The notes beneath the pieces were generated by a model. It worked only from the letters and a program-made list of their open reading frames with translations. It ran no database searches and had not been told where the DNA came from. This document shows positions 30,291-39,901 of a DNA stretch of 64,000 nt, one piece after another (the first letter of the stretch is position 1; every line of letters begins with the position of its first letter). The position numbers and the translations under genes were made by a program. Source of the DNA: Mesostigma viride (taxonomy: Eukaryota > Streptophyta > Mesostigmatophyceae > Mesostigmatales > Mesostigmataceae); the NCBI GenBank assembly GCA_009746045.1, contig RPFO01000079.1, forward strand, positions 5,522,161 through 5,586,160. The letters are read 5' to 3'.

Positions 30291-30485
30291 AGCCGCGTGA
30301 TCGAACTATCCTAACTCTATCTAGAAAATCCTAACTACACTACTCATCAAAACGCCTCCTCCGCTTGGTTAACATCATGCTCCTGTTTTATCCACGTACA
30401 CGGGCCCCGCGGCCCATTGCTAGCCAGAGTAGAAGTCCACAGGCGGAGGTTATTGCCCCTGAGGATAGCCGCTACACACCCGGCG

Positions 30486-30672
30486 GCTCGTCTGCCATTA
30501 CAGTAGAGGACAGCTCAGCTGAGGATATTATATCCCCCTCTAGTGACTGCATGGTTGGGGCATGATGCAGACGATGTTTGTAACTTTCGTGTAATTATTT
30601 TTCTAATGAGATTCACGTAGTACTCTGTGGCATGCCCATGTGCATGACACGCAAGTACTTAGTTACTTACTG
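30486..30672 (+). repeat. Dispersed repeat family, copy 2
   Basis: The longest match to 32567-32760 (inverted): both contain GTCTGCCATTAC, AGTAGAGGACAGCTC, TGATGCAGACGAT, TAATGAGATT and GCATGACACGCAAGTACTTA. A short open frame ending at 30565 precedes the non-coding part, consistent with the end of an ORF plus 3' UTR. Confidence 0.75.
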
Positions 30673-31078
30673 ATTAACGTAAGAAGCGATATCTCAGTCG
30701 AGTCGACGTCACTTGGATGGTTCCTGAGGATTGCTCAGTGGTTTGAGATGGAAAGTTCCTCAGTGTGAATTAGGACAACCTTCATTGCACAATGGTTGCA
30801 ATTCCTCCAGTGTCCACCATGCAGATGTGCCCAGTCAATGAGACGACATGCTATTCTCATCATTAATTATCAGATGAGGACAGTGATAAGAAGAAAATGG
30901 CCACGAGAGCCTGGTGGAGAGATAACTGAACGAAGAGTTTGATTCTATACTCCTAAAGTACGTATAGTAATTGGAGCGCATGGGGCGCATGGATGGGTAA
31001 CTGCATGCGATCTTCCCACAGTATACCAAATGTCGCCACCCACCACGCGGACACCTCATTTCCTCAAGGTCGCATAGG

Positions 31079-32560
31079 ATGATCGCATGGTCACCGCAAT
31101 ATTGCGCCTACGCCTTCAGGCGGCCCCCGAGTGCCGCCGCCCACGCCCACGCCCTCAGTGATTGGACCTGCCTACGCCCCGTCCGCGGGCGCCGGGAGAA
31201 GTGGTCAGAGGAGGAGAAGCGCCGCGACGCAATCAGGTCTGCCTTCGTGGCTGCACACGTACCTTTTCAAGAGGTACCTGGATCCCGAACGCGGCCTGGA
31301 TCTCACGCCACCCTATGCATGAACTGTTCATGCGATCCGTGTCGATCTTGGCTTTCAGCCATGCTCCCTGAGCCGTCGGAACCCCGCGCCCGCCCAGCCC
31401 TGCTATATCTGCGCAATGCCCGGCCGGTGGTCACTGGTCGCCGCCCGGCTCAGCGGTAGTGCATGCCGAGGCCCGCCGGCGTGGGAAGGATGTACCTGTA
31501 CCCATACCATGAGCGGCTTACTCAAGCCTCAAGGGCTCAAGCATATACTGCCGCACACACAGACGGAGGTGGAGACCGACTTGGCGCGGCTCCATATCAA
31601 TCGGCCACACGGCCGCCAACCAGCATGCGCGCACGAGGCGGCATGGCGATGACTCCGTCTCGACCGACGTCTTACCGGACGCCGGGAAACGCAAAGCCCG
31701 GCTGACATCCAGGGCGCACCCCCAGTGAACGCCTTGAGCTTTGGTTCACGATCTCGACCTAGCTAGGCCAAACTATCGGGGGCTCCTGGACCACTCCGCC
31801 CCCCCGCTCGACCCCGTCGCCACTGCACGCCCTGCCGGGCTAGCCGCAGCGGACCTACTGAGCCCATGCAGAGGTCGGAGGTCCTTGCACCCACAGATCT
31901 AGTGGGATCGTTTACCGAGTCCGATTGCAGCTGTGGCATGCCTTTGTGGCATGAAGGAGAAAGGGGGTCTCTGCCCTTTCTTCCTGTTAATTGTGCACAC
32001 ACAGGGATTAAAAGCACTTCGGTGCTCCGTGACTTCCCAACGGGAGCACGAGTTTAATTAACTAATTACTTAGTGTTAAGAAGCTCATCCGCCAGTTCTA
32101 TGAAGGGTCCAAGCCCATGCAGGTCGATCCGTACCAGTGACGGCGTCACGCCGGCGCGTTCCCCAGGCTGCACACAGGGATGTGGCCGAGGGCTGTGTGC
32201 TCTCGATCCCCATCTCTATTCTCATTTAATGGTGGCATCATTATGGTGGACTACATATGACTGATGAGGCGTGCTCAAGCCGGCGCTTTGCCCGGGTGGA
32301 GGGGCGCCCGCCGCGGGCCAGGATCAAGATCACGGAGTTTGCACGCCAGCTACAGTACGGCGCGGGGTTGACCCAATTTCACGAGTCGGCTACACGAGGC
32401 GGTGTACCTGATCGGCCCGGAAACGGACAACAGACCGCCTCGACCTCAAGGGTCAGACTGCCCCGTCATCAGTCAGGTAAACCTGCCTGGACATATGCAT
32501 GGTCGATCCTCGTATTGGCGGTGCAGCGACTCTGCGGTGTCCCGGCGCCCTCACTCGCAC
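31079..32560. other. GC-rich intergenic stretch, degenerate and unidentified
   Basis: Several short open frames on the plus strand contain protein-like runs (KWSEEEKRRDAIRSAF near 31205, KLIRQFYEGSKPMQVDPYQ ending with TGA near 32140, ITEFARQLQYGAGLTQFHES near 32330). No frame is long and no motif is recognised. It may be a decayed transposon lying between copies 2 and 3 of the dispersed repeat. Confidence 0.35.
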
Positions 32561-32566
32561 GTACGG

Positions 32567-32760
32567 TAAGTAAGTAAGTAAGTAAGTACTTGCGTGTCAT
32601 GCGCAAAGGCATGCCACGGAGTACTATGCTAATCTCATTAGAAAAAATAATTACACAAAAGTATAAACAAATATCGTCTGCATCATTCCCCAATATACCA
32701 TAAGCACTAGATGGGGATGTAATAATCCTCATCCGAGCTGTCCTCTACTGTAAGTAATGG
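32567..32760 (-). repeat. Dispersed repeat family, copy 3, with (GTAA)n tail
   Basis: An inverted copy of 30486-30672. Its element-3' end (left on the plus strand) is a run of GTAAGTAAGTAAGTAAGTAA, which supports a retroposon with a TTAC-type tail. Confidence 0.75.
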
Positions 32761-33228
32761 CAGACTCGCACGGTGGCTGATGTACATGTTATTCCACCGC
32801 GTCTGGGCCGATCGACTTTGTCGCGGCCCAAGTGTGTCGCGTTCGCGTGCCATATCATCCTGGACTGGTCATTACCGCTATACTTGGAATGCATCCACTA
32901 TCAGCAGTAATCATGTGTATGCCACCTCTTGGTATGCCCACCTCTTTACTCGGTTACTCGAAGAGACTACCTCCATCTGCAAAGGAACATTTTCATTTCA
33001 GCAAAGAGAGACGGTGTGCAGTTTTCTGGGGAAGACTGGCACACATAGTGGCCTGATCAACCATTAAGTCTTTCAGATTAGACCGTTGCAACTTAGTAGT
33101 GGTTGTGGCAGTTTATGTCATATCACACTAGGTCGGTCACAGCGTTTTTGGCAAGCCACGCAGGCTGCGCCAACACGGGCGTCGACACCGACGGGCAGGA
33201 GCTCTCCAGGGTCGATACCACCATCAAC

Positions 33229-34244
33229 ATGTCAGGAACTGACCCCACAGCATCAGGCAGTGGTGGGTCAGCGCCGGCAGCTACGGGCGGTCAAGCAACT
33301 GAGTTCCCGCCCAGCGGTCGTCTCGGCACTAGTGCGGACACCGCTTTGTTAGGTAATGGAGCGCCTTCCCTTTCTTCGGCAGGGGACGGTGGTGCTCTTA
33401 CCCAAGTGCTGCGCCTGCTGCAAGAGCAAGCGGCAGAGCTGGCGGCACTCCGAGCTCAGCAAGCGACGCAGTTATCGCAACAGGCGACGCTTGTTGAAGA
33501 AACTGTGCGACTTGCTTTGGAGCGCGCGGAATCTACGGCTGAAGCGAGGCGTTCTACGGAGCGCGCTGAGCAACGGCAGCAGGCGGAGGCAACCACGGAA
33601 GCTGCACGCGCCTGCCAAGCTGCGGCCCAACGCGACGCCGAGGCCAGGCAGGCTGCCAACGAGGAGGCCGCTGCCGAGGAAGCGCGGCGACATGAGGCGC
33701 TGCGCGACCAACGAGGGCACTTCGACGAAGAGCGCATGCAGTGGGACAGGTCCGTTACGCAACGTTGAACCCAGTCAGCCATGCACGCGCCGGACCAAGC
33801 GGTCAACGGCGGGGAGACGGGGAAATGGCGGAGGATGACGAGCTGCAGCCGAACGTCGGTCGGGTAGGCACCCGGTCGACTGCCGACGCATCTTATACGC
33901 TGGGGGGGAACCTACGGGCACCCAACCACGGCACGTTATCGTGGCGCGGCGGGTATGGTGCAGCCCCCAGGGGGGGAGCATCAGGTGGCTTGTTTAGTAC
34001 AGGTCGGCCACCCATGAAGGCGGCAGCAACGCCGTTGGGTGGCACCGCAGGGCGGCCCAGGCTTGGCGGCACTCGGTCAGACTTCGGCTGGGGCCAAGTC
34101 GATCGGGAGCTAGCCAGCATACCATGGAGTGAGGGCGATGACGTCCAGCGACCCCACCGCATGCCGTACGGCGTGCATGGCGAATCCACTCGTGTGCCAT
34201 CGCTGCAGTTAGCCGCTCACCGTGGTCGTGGCTTGGTGCAATAG
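33229..34244 (+). pseudogene. Gag-like N-terminal protein with coiled coil, frameshifted
   Basis: A likely start at ATG 33229 (MSGTDPTASGSGGSAP) is followed by a Ser/Gly/Thr-rich head, then a strong Ala/Glu/Gln/Arg coiled coil (LLQEQAAELAALRAQQATQL to about 33760) ending at a stop at 33766-33768. A second frame (33741-34244) carries on with a Gly/Arg-rich tail to TAG at 34242. Both lie directly before the LTR-like terminus at 34249. The layout, a coiled coil then a basic tail before an LTR-like end, suggests Gag of an LTR element, but no knuckle or capsid motif is seen. Upstream, 32761-33228 shows nothing recognisable. Confidence 0.5.
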
Positions 34245-34248
34245 TACG

Positions 34249-34393
34249 AGTTAGCGAGCAGCCAGAACTGTGAGTTCCTGGTCTCTCACGCCACACAACG
34301 GGATGAGCCAAAGGTTGCTGCCTTGCAACTTTGGCTCATCCCGTTGTGTGGCGTGAGAGACCAGGAACTCACAGTTCTGGCTGCTCGCTAACT
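34249..34393. repeat. 145-bp perfect palindrome with LTR-like AGTTAG/CTAACT ends
   Basis: Two 65-base arms (34249-34313 and 34329-34393) are exact inverted copies around a 15-base centre, GTTGCTGCCTTGCAA. The outer ends are AGTTAGCGAG and CTCGCTAACT. The arm sequence recurs at 39264 and 63722. The AGTTAG end supplies the stop codon of the minus-strand polyprotein at 34388. It is either a palindromic LTR, a head-to-head junction of two LTR ends, or a small foldback element. Confidence 0.9.
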
Positions 34394-36631
34394 GAGCTCC
34401 TCATCTAACAACTGGCCAGTGCCATGATACTCGGTTACAACTGGTCTGACATGTGGCACCTGGACACCATCAACCTCCTTGAGCTTAAGGACAAACATCA
34501 ATCTGAGCAGCTGGTGAACTTCTGGCAGCTCATCCACAGGTTCTGCACAGTTGGAAACTATCCACTCATGCCCAGAAGCAACAAAGCCAAGAGTCCATGC
34601 CTTAGCCATCTTGGGGCTCTGCATCATCTCGACTAGCTGGCGCCAGGGAATAGGACTGTGAGCAGCTATCTGGTACCTGTTTACCCCTAACTGCCTTGGA
34701 TCAAAGGTGGTTGGGATTATCAACAAGTCCTCAGCTATGGGCTCCTGACTCTGAGGACCCTCAGCTGGCTGACTCCTAACAGCCTTCACCGCCACTGCAA
34801 GACCCTGGGAATAGTGATATCTTTCAAGGGGGAGGCTGCCCCTGCCTTCTAGTGCCAACTCATCAGAGGTCAAAGTAACCCCTGGCATGCACAAGAAGTT
34901 CTGTCCCAGAATGGCAGGCCCCTTATAGCCCTCTACCACACAGAACGTGGTGGGCACCCCTAAGATAGGCACACTCACTTCCCCAAGGATCTTCATGGAC
35001 ACCTTTCCTGAGAAATCAGACACAGCAAGGCAACTGGGATGGGACATCTGTAAGCCTACAGCATCCTCTTCCCTGATGACAGACACCTGTGAGTTGGTAT
35101 CTACCTCCATTGTAGCTGCCCAGCACGACCCCCACCCCGTGAGCTTGGATACCTTGGGATCATGTTTGCTGCGCATGAGTGCTCGGATGACGTCCGCCAT
35201 GAGAGGCCCCCGGGCCTTAGGTGGCTGCCCCGTCCCCTCTGGCCTTGTGACAGTTGCTTCAGCAGCCTCCTCCTGCTCGTCATCTTCCAGCAGGGACAGA
35301 CCATCATCCACCACCAGAGGATTGTTAGCTGCTGCTGCCTGGCTCTGGCCTGGCTCCTCAACCCAGCTGGGAGGGCCTGGCCCGTCTGCAGGCCAGATTG
35401 CATGTGGCCTTCTTTCCTTGACATGAGCCCAGGACAACCTGTACACGTGCCTTGGATCCTTTTCCAAAGCCACCAGGCAAGATCTGTTAGCTTCTTCCAC
35501 ACGAGTGACAACCCCATCCTGCCACTTCCCCCGCTTGCCTGGAATAGATGGTTCCTTCCACATCCTGACCTTCAGCCCCACCTGAGGCCTCAGCACATTC
35601 CAGTTCTTGTCCTTACGTCTCAGCTGGGCAAATAACCTATCTGCCTTCCTAAGACTGGCCTGCACCACGTTCTCAGGCAACAAGCTATACTGCAGGGCCA
35701 GGGGAGAGACAGCCACACCATCAAAGTAATAGTTAACCCTGTGGTTCAGCTGCTCTTCTATCCCCTTACACCAGGCTGCCCTCTCTAAGGCAGATGCCAC
35801 AAGTGGCACTGACTCTGCTGCTAGCACCACTGTCTTCACTTCACGTATGGATCTCTCTACAGCCCCTTGCTGCCCATGACTCTCCCTGGGGACTACTACC
35901 AGCTTACAAGGCAGCTGGTCCTGATGCTTGAGCAAACAGTCAAACTGCAAGTCTGCCTGCACACTCTTGCACACCCCAAAGCCTGGGATCAGGGCCTTCA
36001 TACCCAACAACAAGTGGTGCTCCTGCATACCAGGCAGAACGTCTATCAGCCTGTATCTGCTGAACCTGTCCACCCCCACCAATATATACAAGCCCCTGAT
36101 ATGCTGGATATCCATCTGGATGTCGCCACGCTCCCTAGCAGGCTCCCTAGCATGGGACTGAGGTGGGTGAACAGCATTCTCCTGGCAACCACAGTTCTCA
36201 GCAGCAGCCTGGCATGCCTCCCACAAAGGCTCCCTACCTAGCTTCCAAGCAAACATTGCTGCCTGCCCAGAATGCCCAAACATATGATGCAATCTATGGC
36301 CAGCCTCAGCATAGCTCAGCACTCTGTCAGTACTGACCTGGCGAGACGTCTGAACCGTGTGTGGGGACACATGATCCACTCCTGAGGTTCCAGGGCTTCC
36401 CTGCAGGCCATCCTGACGCCCCAAGCCAGGCCCTGCACCCTGGACCGCTCCAGGCCCTTCCAGCAAGGTCCCTTGGCCCTCCAGGCCAGCACCTGCTGGA
36501 GACCCACCACCTGCATGAGGCATAGGGAATTCAGCTGCAGCATTGTTATTGCAATCCAGTGGAAGAACAACATCTTTACACCCTTGGTGCTGCACAAGGG
36601 GCACACCCCCATCCTTATGTACATCCAGCAC
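34388..36631 (-). CDS. Copia-like Pol: integrase, then protease-like domain, start of reverse transcriptase (747 codons)
   Basis: A single open frame. Pre-integrase lies near residues 105-150 (RLHHMFGHS). The integrase core has D174 (MDIQHIRGLY), D227 (VQADLQFD) and E259 (GQQGAVERSIREV). The integrase C-terminal part follows to about residue 420, then an acidic linker. A retropepsin-like domain is at about 500-600 (MEVDTNSQVSVI, later PAILGQNFL). The start of reverse transcriptase runs from about 640 to the end (LLRLMFVLKLKE, HVRPVVTEYHGTG). The reverse transcriptase is cut off by the LTR-like end at 34393. Known Copia elements have protease before integrase; here it follows, within one uninterrupted frame. 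DTN replaces the usual DTG/DSG, so activity is uncertain. The initial Met is only the first in the frame. Confidence 0.8.
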   Translation of the reverse strand: MLDVHKDGGVPLVQHQGCKDVVLPLDCNNNAAAEFPMPHAGGGSPAGAGLEGQGTLLEGPGAVQGAGPGLGRQDGLQGSPGTSGVDHVSPHTVQTSRQVSTDRVLSYAEAGHRLHHMFGHSGQAAMFAWKLGREPLWEACQAAAENCGCQENAVHPPQSHAREPARERGDIQMDIQHIRGLYILVGVDRFSRYRLIDVLPGMQEHHLLLGMKALIPGFGVCKSVQADLQFDCLLKHQDQLPCKLVVVPRESHGQQGAVERSIREVKTVVLAAESVPLVASALERAAWCKGIEEQLNHRVNYYFDGVAVSPLALQYSLLPENVVQASLRKADRLFAQLRRKDKNWNVLRPQVGLKVRMWKEPSIPGKRGKWQDGVVTRVEEANRSCLVALEKDPRHVYRLSWAHVKERRPHAIWPADGPGPPSWVEEPGQSQAAAANNPLVVDDGLSLLEDDEQEEAAEATVTRPEGTGQPPKARGPLMADVIRALMRSKHDPKVSKLTGWGSCWAATMEVDTNSQVSVIREEDAVGLQMSHPSCLAVSDFSGKVSMKILGEVSVPILGVPTTFCVVEGYKGPAILGQNFLCMPGVTLTSDELALEGRGSLPLERYHYSQGLAVAVKAVRSQPAEGPQSQEPIAEDLLIIPTTFDPRQLGVNRYQIAAHSPIPWRQLVEMMQSPKMAKAWTLGFVASGHEWIVSNCAEPVDELPEVHQLLRLMFVLKLKEVDGVQVPHVRPVVTEYHGTGQLLDEELS

Positions 36632-36675
36632 ACCTTCCCCAAGGGGTGATTGACTATTTACAGGGGATGATGTAG

Positions 36676-37638
36676 CTAGTCACTGCTGCCCAGACTGGCC
36701 CCCTGCCCCAGCAGGCTTGGCCTTCCTGTCAGGACACTCACGACGCCAGTGACCTTCCTTGCCACACACAAAGCATGCTCCACCCTTCTTCCCAGACCCA
36801 GCCCCACCCTTGCCAGGCTTCCCCTGGCCTCCCTGAGACTGCCACCCTGCTTGCCCTGGTTGCCTTGAGCTTGGCCCTTGCCTTGCCCTTGGCCACCCTT
36901 ACCCTGCTGACCACCAGCTTGCTGGCTCCCAACCCCTCCTTGGGAACCTGCACCCTTGCCACCCTGAGCCCCCTGCCTCTGGCGCCTGAAGCGCTTACGC
37001 TTGTTGGGCCTTGCCCCATCACGGGCTGGGTACCCGGGGACATCACCTTGGCCCTGCACAGCGGAGGTGGCATTGCTGCCATGGGACTGGATAGCTTTGC
37101 AGGCAGGATCTGGCTTCCTTATGCTGAGGATTACAAGCTCCAGAGCACGCAAGGAGCCATCAGTCTGGTTAAGAAACATGCGGGCACTGTTCCTCCCATC
37201 CACACTCAAACCCATACGGTCCAGGAAATAGTCTGCCAAGGCCCTATCTGTGACCAGGAAGCCATACTTGGCCCCCTTGTCCCTGATACGGTTGAGCCTA
37301 GCCCATTCCTCTGCCACAGGGCCCACTATCTCAAAGGTGTCATACTGATGTTTATAGTAGTTGGTGAGGTTGAGAACCTTGTCAGAGAACTCCTCCCTCA
37401 ACCCATCCAGGAACTGTGCCCAGGTTAGCTTATCCTTGACACCAGTCCTAGCCTTTTCCCTGACACGCTCTGACGAGTCCCTGTTGCACGTGGACGAGTG
37501 AAACACTTGCACTAGGTTGACAGTGGGGTCCACGGAGAGCACAACCAGCTCCATGTCCTCTAGCCACTTGTCTAGAGCTTCCTGTGCTAGTGGTGGGTTA
37601 AGAGGCTTTTGTCCATTCATAAGCGTGACTGCACTCAT
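36676..37638 (-). CDS. Gag of minus-strand Copia-like element (capsid and zinc knuckle)
   Basis: 320 codons beginning MSAVTLMNGQKPLNPPLAQE. A helical capsid-like region (residues 1-180; LTWAQFLDGLREEFSDKVLN) is followed by a basic Gly/Gln/Lys-rich stretch. The CCHC knuckle CFVCGKEGHWRREC is encoded near 36780-36730 but in a neighbouring frame, so one frameshift separates it from the capsid ORF. The capsid motif WAQF..LR is shared with 14011-14913. It lies just upstream of Pol (about 45 bases apart in another frame), as expected for a Gag-Pol element. Confidence 0.75.
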   Translation of the reverse strand: MSAVTLMNGQKPLNPPLAQEALDKWLEDMELVVLSVDPTVNLVQVFHSSTCNRDSSERVREKARTGVKDKLTWAQFLDGLREEFSDKVLNLTNYYKHQYDTFEIVGPVAEEWARLNRIRDKGAKYGFLVTDRALADYFLDRMGLSVDGRNSARMFLNQTDGSLRALELVILSIRKPDPACKAIQSHGSNATSAVQGQGDVPGYPARDGARPNKRKRFRRQRQGAQGGKGAGSQGGVGSQQAGGQQGKGGQGQGKGQAQGNQGKQGGSLREARGSLARVGLGLGRRVEHALCVARKVTGVVSVLTGRPSLLGQGASLGSSD

Positions 37639-39232
37639 GTGAGGTCTCGACCCTGGCAGCGCTTCACCGGCTCCACCACAGTGGGTGTCACAGCAACAAC
37701 GCCACTTGGGCCAGCAAGCACAGGGGAGAGCACATCCACATGAGGCCTCTTACCATTGCCGTCAGCGGAGGTGTCCCTCTTACGCTTCTCCACGGCTGGT
37801 TGCCCATTCGCCACCGTTATTGCATCAGATGCCCTAGCGCCCGCGCCTTGCGCGCCTCCTCCACCGAGTCTTCGTGCCGTCTCTTGCTGCCTGGTCTCTT
37901 TCCCCCATCGCCCTCGCTGGCTGGGATCGCCTCCCCCACCAGCTGCTCCTTGTCTTGCCGAGGCTCCTGGCTCGCCCAGCCGGTGCCTCCATCTCGCCCT
38001 TGTCGCCGTCTCCCGGTTTGCCACGAGGCATTATATACAGTGGGATGGCAAAACAAAACAGGCGATAGACAAGGAAAACAGGCTCAAGCGCTGGTGCTGC
38101 CTGAAGAAGCCGCTGGCTGCTCTCCAGCTACTGCCTCCTCCTCACGCTCCTGCGCTGTGCGTGCCACCGGTGTCCCCACGCGTGGAACTGAGCGGACCTC
38201 CTCCGCGTTGTAAGGACCTAGCACACGGCTCACCGGCCTCCCGGCTGCTGTCTGCTCTACCGGCAGTCTAGGCGCACTGCCACGGCGATACCACTGAAGA
38301 TTTCTGACCCACCGACTACCACCACCTCGCCGGTCGTTCCGCGACCCCGACCAATCTCGCCAAAATCGTGTTCCGGCTCAAAGGGTATGTTTAACTCTGC
38401 CTACGCCGAGCTGAGTAGCCCTCGTTTGTGCCGTCACCCTCGTCAATCTGTTGTGACGACCGGGCTATGATTCCCGTTGGTCGGTCCACGAACTGATCGT
38501 GGAACTCCTCGTCGGAGACGTCTCGACCGGTGATGACTGTCACCGTCGGCCCAGTCGCCCCTGGCCTGCTCTGCAACCTCGGAGTGTCCAAGGTCGACCA
38601 AATCCCCGGCGGACGCGTAGTGATCACCCAGTGATCGGCGTGACCACGCGCCTCTTGGATCAGAATGTTGACCAGGTGCTCACACGTTTGAGCCACCACC
38701 TCGGCCGAATCCCACGGGCTATCGGCCTCGCGCGTCTGCGCGTCCCGTATGTATGATGTGACGCGTCGGTCCCCTCCCCCAGCGAGCTTGTCGCCACCCA
38801 GTGATTATACAATCTGGTTCCACCTAAACAGATGGCCACCAGTTGGCCCAGCGTCTCACGCGCTAAGTCCAGCGCCTGGATGGTTACGTGCCCGCCCTGG
38901 TACGCAACTTCTAAACTGTAGATCAACGAAGCAATTTCGTCGCGAATGGCGACGAGGCGCTCCGTGCAGACCCGTCCGGTTTCCCCTGGCGACGTCGTCG
39001 CCCGAATCCTCATCACCACAGGGTCGTTGGCCGACGGCCCTGCTGCGTTACCGAACACAGCGACCCAACCTCCTTCCGCAAGGCCCCTCGCAACGTAGGC
39101 CGCTTGCACAAATGTAGAAGCGTTGGATTGGTGGGTGTAGGGGTAGAATGCGTTTTCGCGCGCCGGCAACTCTGGAGCTGCTTCGCGCCTGGGAGATGAC
39201 TCAGGTGTCGCAACCCGAGCCTCGGCCGACAT
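37635..39232 (-). pseudogene. N-terminal Gag/leader ORFs of minus-strand Copia-like element
   Basis: The first ORF starts at ATG 39232 (MSAEARVATPESSP), about 30 bases inside the LTR-like end at 39264, and is open to 38660 with helical sequence (CTERLVAIRDEIASLIYSLE, ALDLARETLGQLVAICLGGT). A gap with stops follows (38391-38660 keeps a short frame). Then comes an Arg/Gly-rich basic ORF (38024-37635) that meets the Gag ORF start. By order this corresponds to the N-terminal Gag extension seen in the 42.8-44.4 kb element. Interrupted frames suggest decay. Confidence 0.5.
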
Positions 39233-39263
39233 GAAACCTTGCAAACGGAAATGCAATAGTACA

Positions 39264-39543
39264 AGTTAGCGAGCAGCCAGAACTGTGAGTTCCTGGTCTC
39301 TCACGCCACACAACGGGATGAGCCAAAGTTGCAAGGCAGCAACCTTTTAACCCGTGCACCAAGCCACGACCACGGTGAGCGGTTCCACGTCCAATGTGGG
39401 AGCCTCGGTTCGTGCTTGCCAAGATAGCTGGTCATCCCCCATGACCAAGCTATATCCTTTGCGTTGTTCCTCGTTCCCATCGGCGTGACGAGGCACGTGC
39501 AGGCAGGCAAGCAAATCCTCAACGTCCACTGGCATCAGTGCAG
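39264..39543 (+). mobile_element. Putative LTR segment (copy at 63722-64000)
   Basis: It begins AGTTAGCGAGCAGCC, the same terminus as the palindrome arm at 34249, and is identical as far as I can see to 63722-64000, where the window ends. Its position before the plus-strand Gypsy gag and the second copy 24.5 kb downstream fit 5' and 3' LTRs of that Gypsy element. The alternative is that it is the 5' LTR end of the minus-strand Copia element to its left, whose Gag starts 30 bases away. Confidence 0.6.
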
Positions 39544-39546
39544 AGC

Positions 39547-39901
39547 CAGGACGAACTGGATTTGCCTAGACTCTGCAACCTAGGAAGTACAGGACCTGTC
39601 ACAAGCCTGCAAGGCCTAGTATCCTTGCAGACCTGTGCCAGTTCCTGTAGTCCACCAGTCACAGGCTGCTGCTCCTCTGGTCTACGTGGACCACAGTCAC
39701 GTGATAGTCAGGCTAAGCCTGTGCAGGCACGGCCTGCCACGTGTCCTGTCCACTATACCAGAGGACTGTACCTTAGTCGGCCACGGACGGCTAGGACTTC
39801 GGGACCTCATATCTTTCTCGTCCCTTGTCTGTTTCAGGCGGTCAGCACGGCGTTGGAAAGGTCTTTCCAAACTGCATCCACTTAGCATATTGGTTGCCCA
39901 A
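39547..39901 (+). promoter_or_regulatory. Probable remainder of Gypsy LTR and leader
   Basis: Non-coding, rich in CCTGT/ACAGG inverted motifs. CACTATACCAG at about 39750 could be a TATA-like element. It lies between the AGTTAG-ended repeat and the first Gag codon. CTAACT, the expected LTR end, occurs at 39905-39910 and would overlap the first Gag codons, so the LTR boundary is unsettled. No convincing tRNA primer site was found. Confidence 0.35.

Noticed and set aside
39347-39535. Minus-strand ORF (62 codons, VDVEDLLACLHVP...) repeated at 63805-63993
   Set aside because: It lies wholly inside the LTR-like repeat and is present in both copies only because they are identical; no independent support for coding.
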